Source of the DNA: Nostoc sp. FACHB-110
Lineage (GTDB): Bacteria > Cyanobacteriota > Cyanobacteriia > Cyanobacteriales > Nostocaceae
Length of the DNA: 64,000 nt
Direction of reading: 5' to 3'
Assembly (NCBI RefSeq): GCF_014697425.1
Contig: NZ_JACJRU010000023.1
Coordinates: forward strand, 1-64,000
Part shown: positions 1 to 7,376 of the stretch, piece by piece
Position numbering within the stretch: position 1 is the first letter of the stretch
How the letters are laid out: the number at the start of each line of letters is the position of its first letter
Notes under the pieces: model-generated
What the model saw: only the letters and a program-made list of their open reading frames with translations
Told to the model about the DNA's origin: nothing
The model's database searches: none
Position numbers and translations under genes: made by a program

Positions 1-2
1 AA

Positions 3-956
3 GAACATACCCATGTCGCCACTAGCCTCAACAACCTAGCTCTACTCTACTACTCCCAAGGCAAATACAGCGAAGCCGAACCCTTGTTCATCCAAGCTTT
101 GGCACTGTCGCGCAAACTCCTGGGCGAAGAACACCCCGATGTCGCCACTAGCCTCAACAACCTAGCTCTACTCTACTACTCCCAAGACAAATATAGCGAA
201 GCCGAACCCTTGTTCATCCAAGCTTTGGCACTGTCGCGCAAACTCCTGGGCGAAGAACACCCCGATGTCGCCACTAGCCTCAACAACCTAGCTCTACTCT
301 ACTACTCCCAAGACAAATATAGCGAAGCCGAACCCTTGTTCATCCAAGCTTTGGCACTGTCGCGCAAACTCCTGGGCGAAGAACACCCCGATGTCGCCAC
401 TAGCCTCAACAACCTAGCTCTACTCTACTACTCCCAAGGCAAATATAGCGAAGCCGAACCCTTGTTCATCCAAGCTTTGGCACTGAAGCGTAAACTCCTG
501 GGCGAAGAACATCCCAATGTTGCACAAAGCCTCAACAACCTAGCATTACTCTACTACTCCCAAGGCAAATACAGCGAAGCCGAACCCTTTTACATCCAAG
601 CTTTGGCACTGAAGCGTAAACTCCTGGGCGAAGAACATCCCGATGTTGCACAAAGCCTCAACAACTTAGCTCTACTCTACTACTCCCAAGGCAAAGACAG
701 CGAAGCCGAACCCTTTTACATCCAAGCTTTGGCACTGAGGCGCAAACTCCTGGGCGAAGAACATCCCGATGTTGCACTTAGCCTCAACAACCTAGCACAA
801 CTCTACTACTTCCAAGGCAAAGACAGCGAAGCCGAACCCTCGTACATCCAAGCTTTAGATATTTTTGAGCGACAGTTAGGAATAAATCATCCTCATAGTG
901 TCATGGTGCGTGAAAATTTAGCATCTTTGCGCGACTCTTTGAAATCACAACAGTAA
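3..956 (+). CDS. TPR (kinesin-light-chain type) repeat protein, 5' end off the window
   Basis: The reading frame is open from the left edge, so the start lies outside; about 317 codons are visible. The protein is almost entirely 42-residue tetratricopeptide repeats of the kinesin-light-chain type, each with the core LNNLALLYYSQGKYSEAEP followed by a second helix and the linker LLGEEHPDVA. Repeat starts (the LNN codons) fall at 27, 153, 279, 405, 531, 657 and 783, exactly 126 bp apart. A diverged last repeat (IFERQLGINHPHSV) ends the protein at a TAA. TPR solenoids bind other proteins; the partner is unknown. In Nostoc-type genomes such repeats often sit behind CHAT, NB-ARC or kinase domains, which would be upstream of this window; that is inference. 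The 3' end is copied at 2017 (see repeat entries). Confidence 0.9.
   Translation, partial: EHTHVATSLNNLALLYYSQGKYSEAEPLFIQALALSRKLLGEEHPDVATSLNNLALLYYSQDKYSEAEPLFIQALALSRKLLGEEHPDVATSLNNLALLYYSQDKYSEAEPLFIQALALSRKLLGEEHPDVATSLNNLALLYYSQGKYSEAEPLFIQALALKRKLLGEEHPNVAQSLNNLALLYYSQGKYSEAEPFYIQALALKRKLLGEEHPDVAQSLNNLALLYYSQGKDSEAEPFYIQALALRRKLLGEEHPDVALSLNNLAQLYYFQGKDSEAEPSYIQALDIFERQLGINHPHSVMVRENLASLRDSLKSQQ
27..860. repeat. 126-bp in-frame tandem repeats (TPR-coding)
   Basis: Six to seven head-to-tail units of exactly 126 bp (42 codons). The units starting at 27, 153, 279 and 405 are almost identical at the nucleotide level, while those at 531, 657 and 783 carry more synonymous and replacement changes. 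The gradient suggests recent expansion or gene conversion on the left side and an older right side. Copy number is likely to differ between strains and is prone to assembly collapse. Confidence 0.9.
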
Positions 957-1245
957 AATTTAACTTCCCAACCTCATCAATCAAGCTTTTATCTCCAAGT
1001 TTCGTGTTCTGAACTCGAAGTTTCATGTTTCAAACGAGAATGTTCCTGTTTTAAGTGAGAACGTTCTTGTTCTAAACGAAAATGTTGTCATTTCAAGTGA
1101 GAATGTTTTTGTTATAAACGAGAATTTTTTTGTTCTGAAGTGGAATAATGATGTTCTGAGGGCGAGCGTTTTACCTTTTTGCTTTAAGTTTCTTATTCGC
1201 AGGTGAAATGATAGTGTTCTGAGGGCGATCGCTCGACTTAAAATC
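945..1245. repeat. Direct repeat copy 1 with 21-bp tandem units
   Basis: From 945 (the last codons of the TPR gene, across its stop) to about 1090 the sequence is nearly identical to 2017-2160, an offset of 1072 bp. Inside it, from about 1030 to 1160, degenerate 21-bp units alternate the cores GTTCTAAACGA and TTTCAAGTGAGAA. Read in one frame (stop to stop 964-1206) the units give seven-residue repeats of the form N-V-x-V-x-x-E, but no ATG, GTG or TTG start is placed at its beginning. I see no gene in this 377-bp gap; the 3' part is AT-rich with one GCGATCGC. Confidence 0.75.
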
Positions 1246-1333
1246 TAAAATAATGTACGTAGAAGCAAAGCGGCTTGTCGTTACACATTGCTTGCGATCG
1301 CTTATTTTAAGGTAAAGTTTTACAAAAGTCTAT

Positions 1334-1762
1334 ATGACCAGGGTTTATCTAGATACCAGTATTTATAATCGTCCATTTGACGACCAAACACAGCCAAAAA
1401 TCTTTCTGGAAACACAAGCCATTATCTTAATTTTACAAATGGTGGAAGCAAGACTGATAGAATTGGTTAGTTCTTCAGTTCTAGACTATGAAAATAGTCG
1501 TAATCCTTTTGTTGTTAATCAGCAATCAATGGAGCGATACTTACAAATAGCTACATTGAGAATATTAGTAGATGAAAATATTAAAATGAGGGCAGAACAA
1601 CTAGAACAACAAGGAATTAAACCTATTGATGCACTTCATGTGGCTTGTGCCGAAGCTTCTCAAAGTGATTACTTCATTACCTGTGACAAAAGATTAATCA
1701 ACCGATGTCAAAATTTATCACTTACAGTCATCAACCCCAATAATTTTATTTTTGAGGTATAA
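1334..1762 (+). CDS. PIN-domain protein (VapC-like RNase toxin family)
   Basis: 142 residues, the usual size for a VapC-type PIN domain. The first acidic residue is in VYLDTSIYNRPF near the N-terminus; the central helix carries KPIDALHVACAEA and the last acid is in DYFITCDKRLIN, so the family's metal-binding acidic positions are present. PIN proteins of this kind are Mg-dependent RNases, usually kept silent by a co-encoded antitoxin. No antitoxin ORF precedes it; instead a small ORF (1764-1973) follows with a 1-nt gap and may be its partner. The gene sits between two direct repeats (945- and 2017-), as if carried on a 1.07-kb unit. The family is clear; activity and target are inferred. Confidence 0.85.
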   Translation: MTRVYLDTSIYNRPFDDQTQPKIFLETQAIILILQMVEARLIELVSSSVLDYENSRNPFVVNQQSMERYLQIATLRILVDENIKMRAEQLEQQGIKPIDALHVACAEASQSDYFITCDKRLINRCQNLSLTVINPNNFIFEV

Positions 1763-1763
1763 A

Positions 1764-1973
1764 GTGGAAATTAAAGTTATTAATGAACAAGAAAATTTAC
1801 AAGAAGTAATGCAGGTGTTACTCACTCACCTAGAACCATCGAAGGTCATGAAATTTTGGGCAACCTGTAAACTAAATGAAGGCGACTATTTACAACTAAA
1901 AGAAAAACTATTTGCCCAAGAAACAGTTGCCAGCTTATATACCAAAATTAAGGCGTATCAGGACGAAGCCTAA
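1764..1973 (+). CDS. Small hypothetical protein following the PIN gene
   Basis: About 69 residues, beginning VEIKVINEQENLQEVMQ. I chose GTG at 1764 because GAGG lies at 1754-1757, inside the end of the PIN gene, six bases upstream; a TTG at 1752 would add four residues. The spacing implies translation coupled to the PIN gene. The protein is charged and mostly helical in appearance (LNEGDYLQLKEKLFAQETVASLYTKIKAYQDEA) with no motif I recognise. By position it could be the antitoxin or a modulator of the PIN protein, an inference with no sequence support beyond the coupling. Confidence 0.65.
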   Translation: MEIKVINEQENLQEVMQVLLTHLEPSKVMKFWATCKLNEGDYLQLKEKLFAQETVASLYTKIKAYQDEA

Positions 1974-2016
1974 TGTTTCAAGATAGCAGGCAGAGGTGAT
2001 TAGACATCGCCTCAAC

Positions 2017-2270
2017 TCACAACAGTAAAATTCAACTTCCCAAATTGATCAATCAAGCTTTTATCTCCAAGTTTCGTGTTCTGAACTCGAAGTTTCATGT
2101 TTCAAACAAGAATGTTCCTGTTGCCAGTGAGAAAATTCTTGTTCTAAACGAAAACGTTCCTGTGATCAACAAGAACGTTTGTGTTGCCAACGAGAACATT
2201 CTAGTTTTAAGTGAGAATGTTCGTGTTCTGAGGTGGAATGCTGGTGTTATGAAGCCGATCGCTTGACTAT
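2017..2270. repeat. Direct repeat copy 2 with 21-bp tandem units
   Basis: Second copy of the 945-1090 segment, starting with the same TCACAACAGTAAAATT that spans the TPR stop codon. It continues into a longer run of 21-bp units (about 2100-2250). Here the frame from TTG at 2045 to the stop ending at 2266 is open for 73 codons and reads as heptapeptides such as NVPVINK, NVCVANE, NILVLSE and NVRVLRW. Whether it is translated cannot be told: there is no clear ribosome binding site. The 21-bp period is kept while single bases drift. Confidence 0.75.
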
Positions 2271-2273
2271 TAT

Positions 2274-2744
2274 TTATCTATCGTGGTCATCGTGGCGATC
2301 GTACCTATCATCTCTATCATAGTCGTCGCGGCGATCGTATCTATCATCTCTGCCATTTCTATCAATGCGGTAGTCATTATCCCTGTCGTACCTCCCATTT
2401 CTGTCATAGCGACGGTTTCTGTAAAATCTACCGTTTCTGTTTCTGCCATTTCTTTCATATCTACCGTTGTTATCGCCAATGGCAAACTCAGCGCGACAAC
2501 CATCTCTCACCCAAATACGATTTCTGCTGTACCCCCAGTTATCTCTGCAACTAGCATCAGACAATTGTCTAACAAATCTAACTCTGCCGCTTGTAGGTAC
2601 TGAACAAGTATTTCGGCGATTATTCTGGCTAGAACAAGTAATGATTTCTTGTGCTGAAGCGGGAGGTACAACACTCAAAAGTGTACCGATGCTAACGCCG
2701 GCAGCCATAAAAATAGCTGCTATTTTAGAAAAATGCATAAACAT
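2274..2744 (-). CDS. Secreted DUF3011-domain protein with Arg/Asp-rich tail
   Basis: 156 residues. The N-terminus is a signal peptide (FSKIAAIFMAAGVSIGTLLS, cleavage likely after PPASA). Residues about 33-90 match the DUF3011 pattern: ITCSSQNNRRNTCSVPTSGRV, then VRFVRQLSDASCRDNWGYS and IWVRDGCRAEF, with four cysteines that could form disulphides. The last 65 residues are a low-complexity tail of R/D/N/G/Y (NGRYERNGRNRNG to DDRYDRHDDHDR). The family is exported and of unknown role; the tail could bind polyanions or metal. An ATG at 2738 is an equally good start. The gene converges on the 21-bp repeat array. Confidence 0.75.
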   Translation of the reverse strand: MFMHFSKIAAIFMAAGVSIGTLLSVVPPASAQEIITCSSQNNRRNTCSVPTSGRVRFVRQLSDASCRDNWGYSRNRIWVRDGCRAEFAIGDNNGRYERNGRNRNGRFYRNRRYDRNGRYDRDNDYRIDRNGRDDRYDRRDDYDRDDRYDRHDDHDR

Positions 2745-3253
2745 ATCAAAATATTAGGTTGCTTTGAGAATTTCCAACATCAACTATAGTTATTGTAGCG
2801 AACTAGATTAATATTAAATTTCCGCAGAGAATTAAACGCAAATATTCTTTGCATTCCCAACAGTGCAGGCTTTAACTGCTAAATTGGTTACTACTAGATA
2901 TTTTGTTACCTATTGTCTGTGCGCAATTCCCTGACTCTACAAGGATGTTTAATCATCAAGCTAAAAACCAATATATCCAAGCATTAAATATTATTAACTT
3001 GATTTAACAACAAACACTTTTCGTGTAATTAATGGTTATCTTGAACCTGACAGCGAAGTATATTTTTTTGTTATGACCTGTTAACTTTAGCAAAGTTAGC
3101 AGAGATATATCGGGTATTTTTTAAGTAAAAATCAGGTGATTTTATTATTAAATAATGTATATTTAGCCACCTAAACTCGAATAAAATACCAAAATTAAAT
3201 CTTTTGCTGCGGCTCAATATATAGATAAAACATAATTAACCTGGGAGTCTGCT
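2745..3253. other. Intergenic, AT-rich, divergent promoter region
   Basis: 509 bp between the DUF3011 gene (minus) and the aminotransferase-like gene (plus), so it must carry both promoters. Strongly AT-rich with no ORF, tRNA or obvious hairpin terminator. I see nothing else that I can support. Confidence 0.5.
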
Positions 3254-4621
3254 ATGGAAGCTCTCGACTTAAAATGGATACGCGGTCAGTTTCCCGCACT
3301 GACGCAAACCATTAATGGTCAACCTGCGATTTTTTTTGATGGGCCGGGTGGTACTCAAGTGCCGGGGGCGGTACTGGATGCGATGAGTGATTATCTGGTG
3401 AGGTCAAATGCCAACGCGCATGGAACTTTTGCTACAAGTGTGCGTACTGATGCCACGATCGCCTCTGCCCGGGCGGCGATCGCTGATTTTTTAGGATGCA
3501 GCAGTGAAGAGGTGGTATTTGGTGCTAATATGACCAGCCTCACCTTCGCTTTTAGTCGGGCGATTGGTCGAGAAATCAAGCCAGGAGATGAAATTATTGT
3601 CACCAGGCTTGACCATTACGCCAATGTCTCTTCTTGGTATGCCTTAGAAGAACAAGGTGCAACTATCCGCGTTGTAGATATTCATGTTGCAGATTGCACC
3701 TTAGACATGAGCGAACTGGAACAATTAATTAATCCACGTACTAAGTTAATTGCTGTCAGTTATGCTTCCAATGCTGTCGGGACAATTAACGATGTTGCGG
3801 CGATCGCGCGTTTGGCTCATGCTGTTGGTGCGTGGCTATTTGTGGATGCCGTTCATTATGTACCTCACGCACCAATCAACGTCCACGCCTTAGATTGCGA
3901 TTTCTTAGCTTGTTCTGCATATAAATTTTTCGCCCCCCACGTCGGGATTTTGTATGGTAAACGAGAGCATTTAGAACGTTTGCAACCTTATAAAGTCCAA
4001 CCCGCACCCAATGAAGTTCCCTCGCGTTGGGAAACAGGTACTCTCAATCATGAAGGATTAGCAGGAGTTGTCGCCGCAGTTAACTATTTAACTAAATTAG
4101 GTTGTCATGTTTCTCCCGCAATTGATAGCGAACTAGTTACAGCTTTAATCACCGCTGACAAAGAAGGTTTACAAACATTTAGTTGTCCGCGCTTTTTGCA
4201 ATCACCAGATCCATCAAACATCGCTTCGGCTTATCACAGCCGCCGCGCCGCATTAGTCGCAGCCATGTCTGCCATTCAGCAATACGAACGGGAACTCAGC
4301 CATAAGTTAATTTCTGGACTGTTAGAAATTCCTGGACTAACTTTGTATGGCATCAAAGATCCGGCGCGCTTTAGTTGGCGTACACCTACTGTCGGAATTC
4401 GCCTGGCGGGAAAAACCCCTGAAAGTGTGGCGCAAGCCTTAGGCGAGAGGGGAATTTTTACTTGGCACGGTCATTTTTATGCGATCGGTTTAATTGAAAA
4501 ATTAGGTTTAGAAGCCAGTGGTGGCTTACTCCGAATTGGATTAGCACACTACAACACCGTCGAAGAAATTCATCAGTTGTTAGAGACATTGCAGGAAATA
4601 GCCCTGCTTGTGGAAGGTTAA
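3254..4621 (+). CDS. Cysteine desulfurase-like class V aminotransferase family protein
   Basis: 455 residues, ATG preceded by GGGAG. It follows the PLP fold-type I, class V pattern: N-terminal FPALTQTINGQPAIFFDGPGG, the mid-domain LFVDAVHYVPHAPI with the cofactor-binding Asp, and CSAYKFFAPHVGILYG with the Schiff-base Lys. The spacing and the RWETGTLNHEGLAG motif match the cysteine-desulfurase-like group distinct from IscS/SufS. A stretch of roughly 45 residues after NYLTKLGCH, up to SRRAALVAAM, looks like an insertion relative to what I expect for the family, which is usually nearer 400 residues. Substrate is unknown. The next gene on the same strand is a metal-dependent amidohydrolase, 224 bp on, with a palindromic repeat between them. 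Confidence 0.85.
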   Translation: MEALDLKWIRGQFPALTQTINGQPAIFFDGPGGTQVPGAVLDAMSDYLVRSNANAHGTFATSVRTDATIASARAAIADFLGCSSEEVVFGANMTSLTFAFSRAIGREIKPGDEIIVTRLDHYANVSSWYALEEQGATIRVVDIHVADCTLDMSELEQLINPRTKLIAVSYASNAVGTINDVAAIARLAHAVGAWLFVDAVHYVPHAPINVHALDCDFLACSAYKFFAPHVGILYGKREHLERLQPYKVQPAPNEVPSRWETGTLNHEGLAGVVAAVNYLTKLGCHVSPAIDSELVTALITADKEGLQTFSCPRFLQSPDPSNIASAYHSRRAALVAAMSAIQQYERELSHKLISGLLEIPGLTLYGIKDPARFSWRTPTVGIRLAGKTPESVAQALGERGIFTWHGHFYAIGLIEKLGLEASGGLLRIGLAHYNTVEEIHQLLETLQEIALLVEG

Positions 4622-4628
4622 ATTCACA

Positions 4629-4750
4629 TCTTGCACCTAGCCCCAGCGAATAGAATTCGCGGCTATACAAACGAAGTCCGCCTACGCGGACTAACGCAAT
4701 ATCAAGGGTTTTGTCTGTGTAGCCGCGACTTCAGTCGCAGGCGTGCAAGA
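4629..4750. repeat. Palindromic mini-element with 8-bp inverted ends
   Basis: A 122-bp element with perfect inverted ends TCTTGCAC (4629-4636) and GTGCAAGA (4743-4750). Inner arms also pair imperfectly: CGAATAGAATTCGCGGCTA near the left against TAGCCGCGACTTCAGTCG near the right. It has no coding content and looks like a MITE. The left end (ATCTTGCACCTA) and the GCCGCGACTTC motif recur at 39695 and 39993, so the large element there belongs to the same family. Confidence 0.7.
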
Positions 4751-4845
4751 TATGTGTAAAGCCAGATTTATCTGAGTGGAAAATCTTCTGCTGTTCTCCT
4801 CAGCACTCAGCACTTTCCACTCAGCCCTATATTGAAGAGGTTTTT

Positions 4846-6081
4846 ATGCATACTCAGTTAAATTCTTACGATTTAGTCTTAAAAAATGGTTGGGTAATTG
4901 ATCCTAGTCAATCATTAAATGGGCGTTTTGATGTTGCTATTTGTGATGGTAAAATTGCTGCGATCGCCGAGCAGTTACCGCCTTACGAAACTAAGCAAGA
5001 AATTGCCGCTAGTCAATATTTAATTTGTCCAGGATTTATTGATTTACACGTTCATGTCTACGAATGGGCAACAACTTTTGGCGTAGCCGCAGATGATGTG
5101 GGGATTAATGCTGGCGTAACGACTATTGTTGACCAAGGTAGTAGTAGTCCGTTTACTTTTGCGGGCTTTCAATCAGAAGTTATTGCCAAATCAAAAACCG
5201 ATGTTCGCAGCTTTTTGTTAGTTAATCATGCAGCTAACCAAACCATAGGTAGTATTTTATCAGGCTTAGAAAGCCCGCAAAAAGTCAAGATAGAAACGTT
5301 AATCAAATTGGCACAAGCAAATCCTCAGATTGTGCGTGGGTTTAAAGTTCATGCTGATTCTGGTTCGATATCGCGTTGGGGAATGGGTGTTTTAGCATTA
5401 GCTCGACAAATAGGCGATCAAACTAATTTACCTTTATATGTGCATACAGGCGAGTTATTTCCCGTAGTAGAAGCTAATCGACCCAACCCTGAAAAATTGG
5501 TTGAGAATGCGCTGACTTATATGAAAGCCGGAGACATTCTAGGCCATTGTTACAGTTGTCAACCAGATGGCTTGATGGGAATACGTACTCAAATACCACA
5601 ATGGCTATTAGCGGCAATTGAGCAAGGCATACTTTTAGATTTAGGTCACGGGTTAAAATTCAGTTTTGCTGTGGCGCGGCGGATGTTAGCGCAAGGCGTG
5701 TTTCCTGACACTATCAGTAGTGACGCTCATGGTAGTTTTAAAAATCTTCATGACGATTCCACCCTGACCTATAGTTTGTGTGGCGCGATTTCTAAACTGG
5801 TAGCTTTGGGATTAGACTTAGAAAAAGCGATCGCAGCTGTAACACTCAACCCAGCCCGTGTGTTAAAAGCTGAAACTGAACTTGGTACTTTAAAAGTTGG
5901 CTCCATCGCAGACATTTCCATATTGCAGCTAGTCGAGGGTGAATGGTGCTTTTTTGATGCTTTAGAAGAAAAACTAGTCGCCCAACAAAAGCTGATTCCT
6001 GTGGGAGTTGTGCGTTCTGGCGAATTCATTCAACCCAGTGGTCGTTTTTTACGCGATTTAGTGGCTAGGGCTTCAGCCTAA
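4846..6081 (+). CDS. Amidohydrolase/deacetylase-type metallo-hydrolase (dihydroorotase-like)
   Basis: 411 residues with AGAGG a few bases before the ATG. The TIM-barrel metallo-hydrolase signature is present: GFIDLHVHVYEW gives the HxH pair, a Lys sits in VRGFKVHADSG, further metal-site histidines are in LPLYVHTG and DILGHCYSC, and the final catalytic Asp is in ISSDAHG. The N-terminal small beta domain (LVLKNGWVIDPSQSLNG) and its C-terminal return (LGTLKVGSIADISIL) are typical of amidohydrolases. Members of this branch act on N-acyl or cyclic amide substrates; the exact substrate is not visible. Co-orientation with the aminotransferase-like gene suggests a shared nitrogen or sulfur compound pathway (inference). 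Confidence 0.85.
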   Translation: MHTQLNSYDLVLKNGWVIDPSQSLNGRFDVAICDGKIAAIAEQLPPYETKQEIAASQYLICPGFIDLHVHVYEWATTFGVAADDVGINAGVTTIVDQGSSSPFTFAGFQSEVIAKSKTDVRSFLLVNHAANQTIGSILSGLESPQKVKIETLIKLAQANPQIVRGFKVHADSGSISRWGMGVLALARQIGDQTNLPLYVHTGELFPVVEANRPNPEKLVENALTYMKAGDILGHCYSCQPDGLMGIRTQIPQWLLAAIEQGILLDLGHGLKFSFAVARRMLAQGVFPDTISSDAHGSFKNLHDDSTLTYSLCGAISKLVALGLDLEKAIAAVTLNPARVLKAETELGTLKVGSIADISILQLVEGEWCFFDALEEKLVAQQKLIPVGVVRSGEFIQPSGRFLRDLVARASA

Positions 6082-6379
6082 AAAAGAAAAAATTAGAGTT
6101 GGGGAAAGGGTTCAAACTATCCCCAGCCTTAAAAGACAATCTTGATACTTCAATCCTGAGTTTGTGAACTTCATCTGAGGCGCAATTTGTAAATCTACTG
6201 GATATAGAATTTCTCTTCAATTTCTTTTTTGATACTTTTAATAGCGTCAGATTTACTGATAAAACAGTCAAAACTAGCCCGGAAAATTTATCCTAATTTC
6301 GTTAAACACTCATGCCATTTTATACTTTATTACGCCTTTGTTACTTAAGCTAGAGAGGTAGGCAGTAAAACATAGAAAA

Positions 6380-7153
6380 ATGAAGAGACTTTGGCGTACT
6401 TTGATAGTTTCTGGCCTAGCAGGATTAGGGTTGTTCTCTACTACTAAAGCTCAGGCTGCATCTTTGGAAATTGATCCCACTTATACCTTTCTTAAAACAT
6501 ACGTCGATACCACTTATTACAACGGTGTGACCACCACAGCAGGAAACACCAAAGCCATTTCTTTAGCAGATTTAGGTCTTAAAGGTGGAGACTCCATCAA
6601 TTTGAATACTTCTGGTGCATTTAACTGGAGTGTTTGGAACCCTGGATACAGAAATGACATGATTGGGGTATTCAGTACGTCAGATACCCTACTTGATTCA
6701 TCGGTAACACAACGCGTAGTTGATGCTATTGGACTCAATGCTAGCGATGCTAGTAAATATAATTACACACAGACAAATTGGACTTCTCGCACTCTATTTG
6801 ACTCTGTTAACTACGCAGGTTCTACCTACGATTCTTCCAAAAGTGCTTATATGTGTGATGGTGCTTCTATCAACGATCCTGGTAGACTCTGTGGTAAACA
6901 AACATTATTTGATGGTATTTTCGGCATCTTTGGCCAGATGACCATTCAAATTCCCACTGATGCTAAGTTTTTGTTCTTGGCTGTTAACGATGTTTTTTAC
7001 AGTGACAACACAGAAAAGATGTTAGTTAACATCACCAAATCAGGAAGCTTCACTAACAGTGCCGCAGTTCCTGAACCCAGTATGTTGATTGGTGCTGTTG
7101 CGACAATCGCCATCGCTTTAAGAATGAAGCGTAAGCAGCAGATTGCTCAATAA
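6380..7153 (+). CDS. PEP-CTERM sorting-domain exported protein
   Basis: 257 residues with a signal peptide at 1-27 (LIVSGLAGLGLFSTTKAQA). The C-terminus is VPEPSMLIGAVATIAIALR followed by MKRKQQ: the PEP motif, a transmembrane helix and a basic tail, which is the sorting signal read by exosortase-type systems. The middle is rich in Thr, Asn, Ser and Gly with a Cys pair (MCDGASINDPGRLCG), as expected for a surface or matrix protein. Specific function unknown. The inverted repeat AAACCAGAA (7174) / TTCTGGTTT (7236) downstream may act in termination. Monocistronic. Confidence 0.85.
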   Translation: MKRLWRTLIVSGLAGLGLFSTTKAQAASLEIDPTYTFLKTYVDTTYYNGVTTTAGNTKAISLADLGLKGGDSINLNTSGAFNWSVWNPGYRNDMIGVFSTSDTLLDSSVTQRVVDAIGLNASDASKYNYTQTNWTSRTLFDSVNYAGSTYDSSKSAYMCDGASINDPGRLCGKQTLFDGIFGIFGQMTIQIPTDAKFLFLAVNDVFYSDNTEKMLVNITKSGSFTNSAAVPEPSMLIGAVATIAIALRMKRKQQIAQ

Positions 7154-7376
7154 GTAGGGCAGAGAATAGACACAAACCAGAAACGAAGTTAAAGTTTAGA
7201 TCATTCAAGAGTTTGGATTGAGAATTACTGTCTACTTCTGGTTTGAAGTCAATTTATTAACCGCCATTATTTTCTTAATTGGTATTATATAACGATTGGC
7301 TATGATGAACGGGTGTAGAGATGAGTTGTGTCAAACTACACCCATACATTCTTGCTCATACACATCACTGCAATTA

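Noticed and set aside
27..860. Regular repeats as a CRISPR array
   Set aside because: Units of 126 bp are fully coding TPR modules without spacers, and no cas gene is near.
1030..2250. 21-bp repeats as CRISPR or iterons of an origin
   Set aside because: No unique spacers between the units, no rep or dnaA gene nearby, and units are too degenerate for iterons.
2283..2603. Plus-strand open frame opposite the DUF3011 gene
   Set aside because: It is a mirror of the Arg/Asp-rich tail; the minus-strand product has a signal peptide and conserved cysteines.
6065..6271. Minus-strand frame between amidohydrolase and PEP-CTERM genes
   Set aside because: Low-complexity Lys/Ser/Phe content from AT-rich DNA and no ribosome site.
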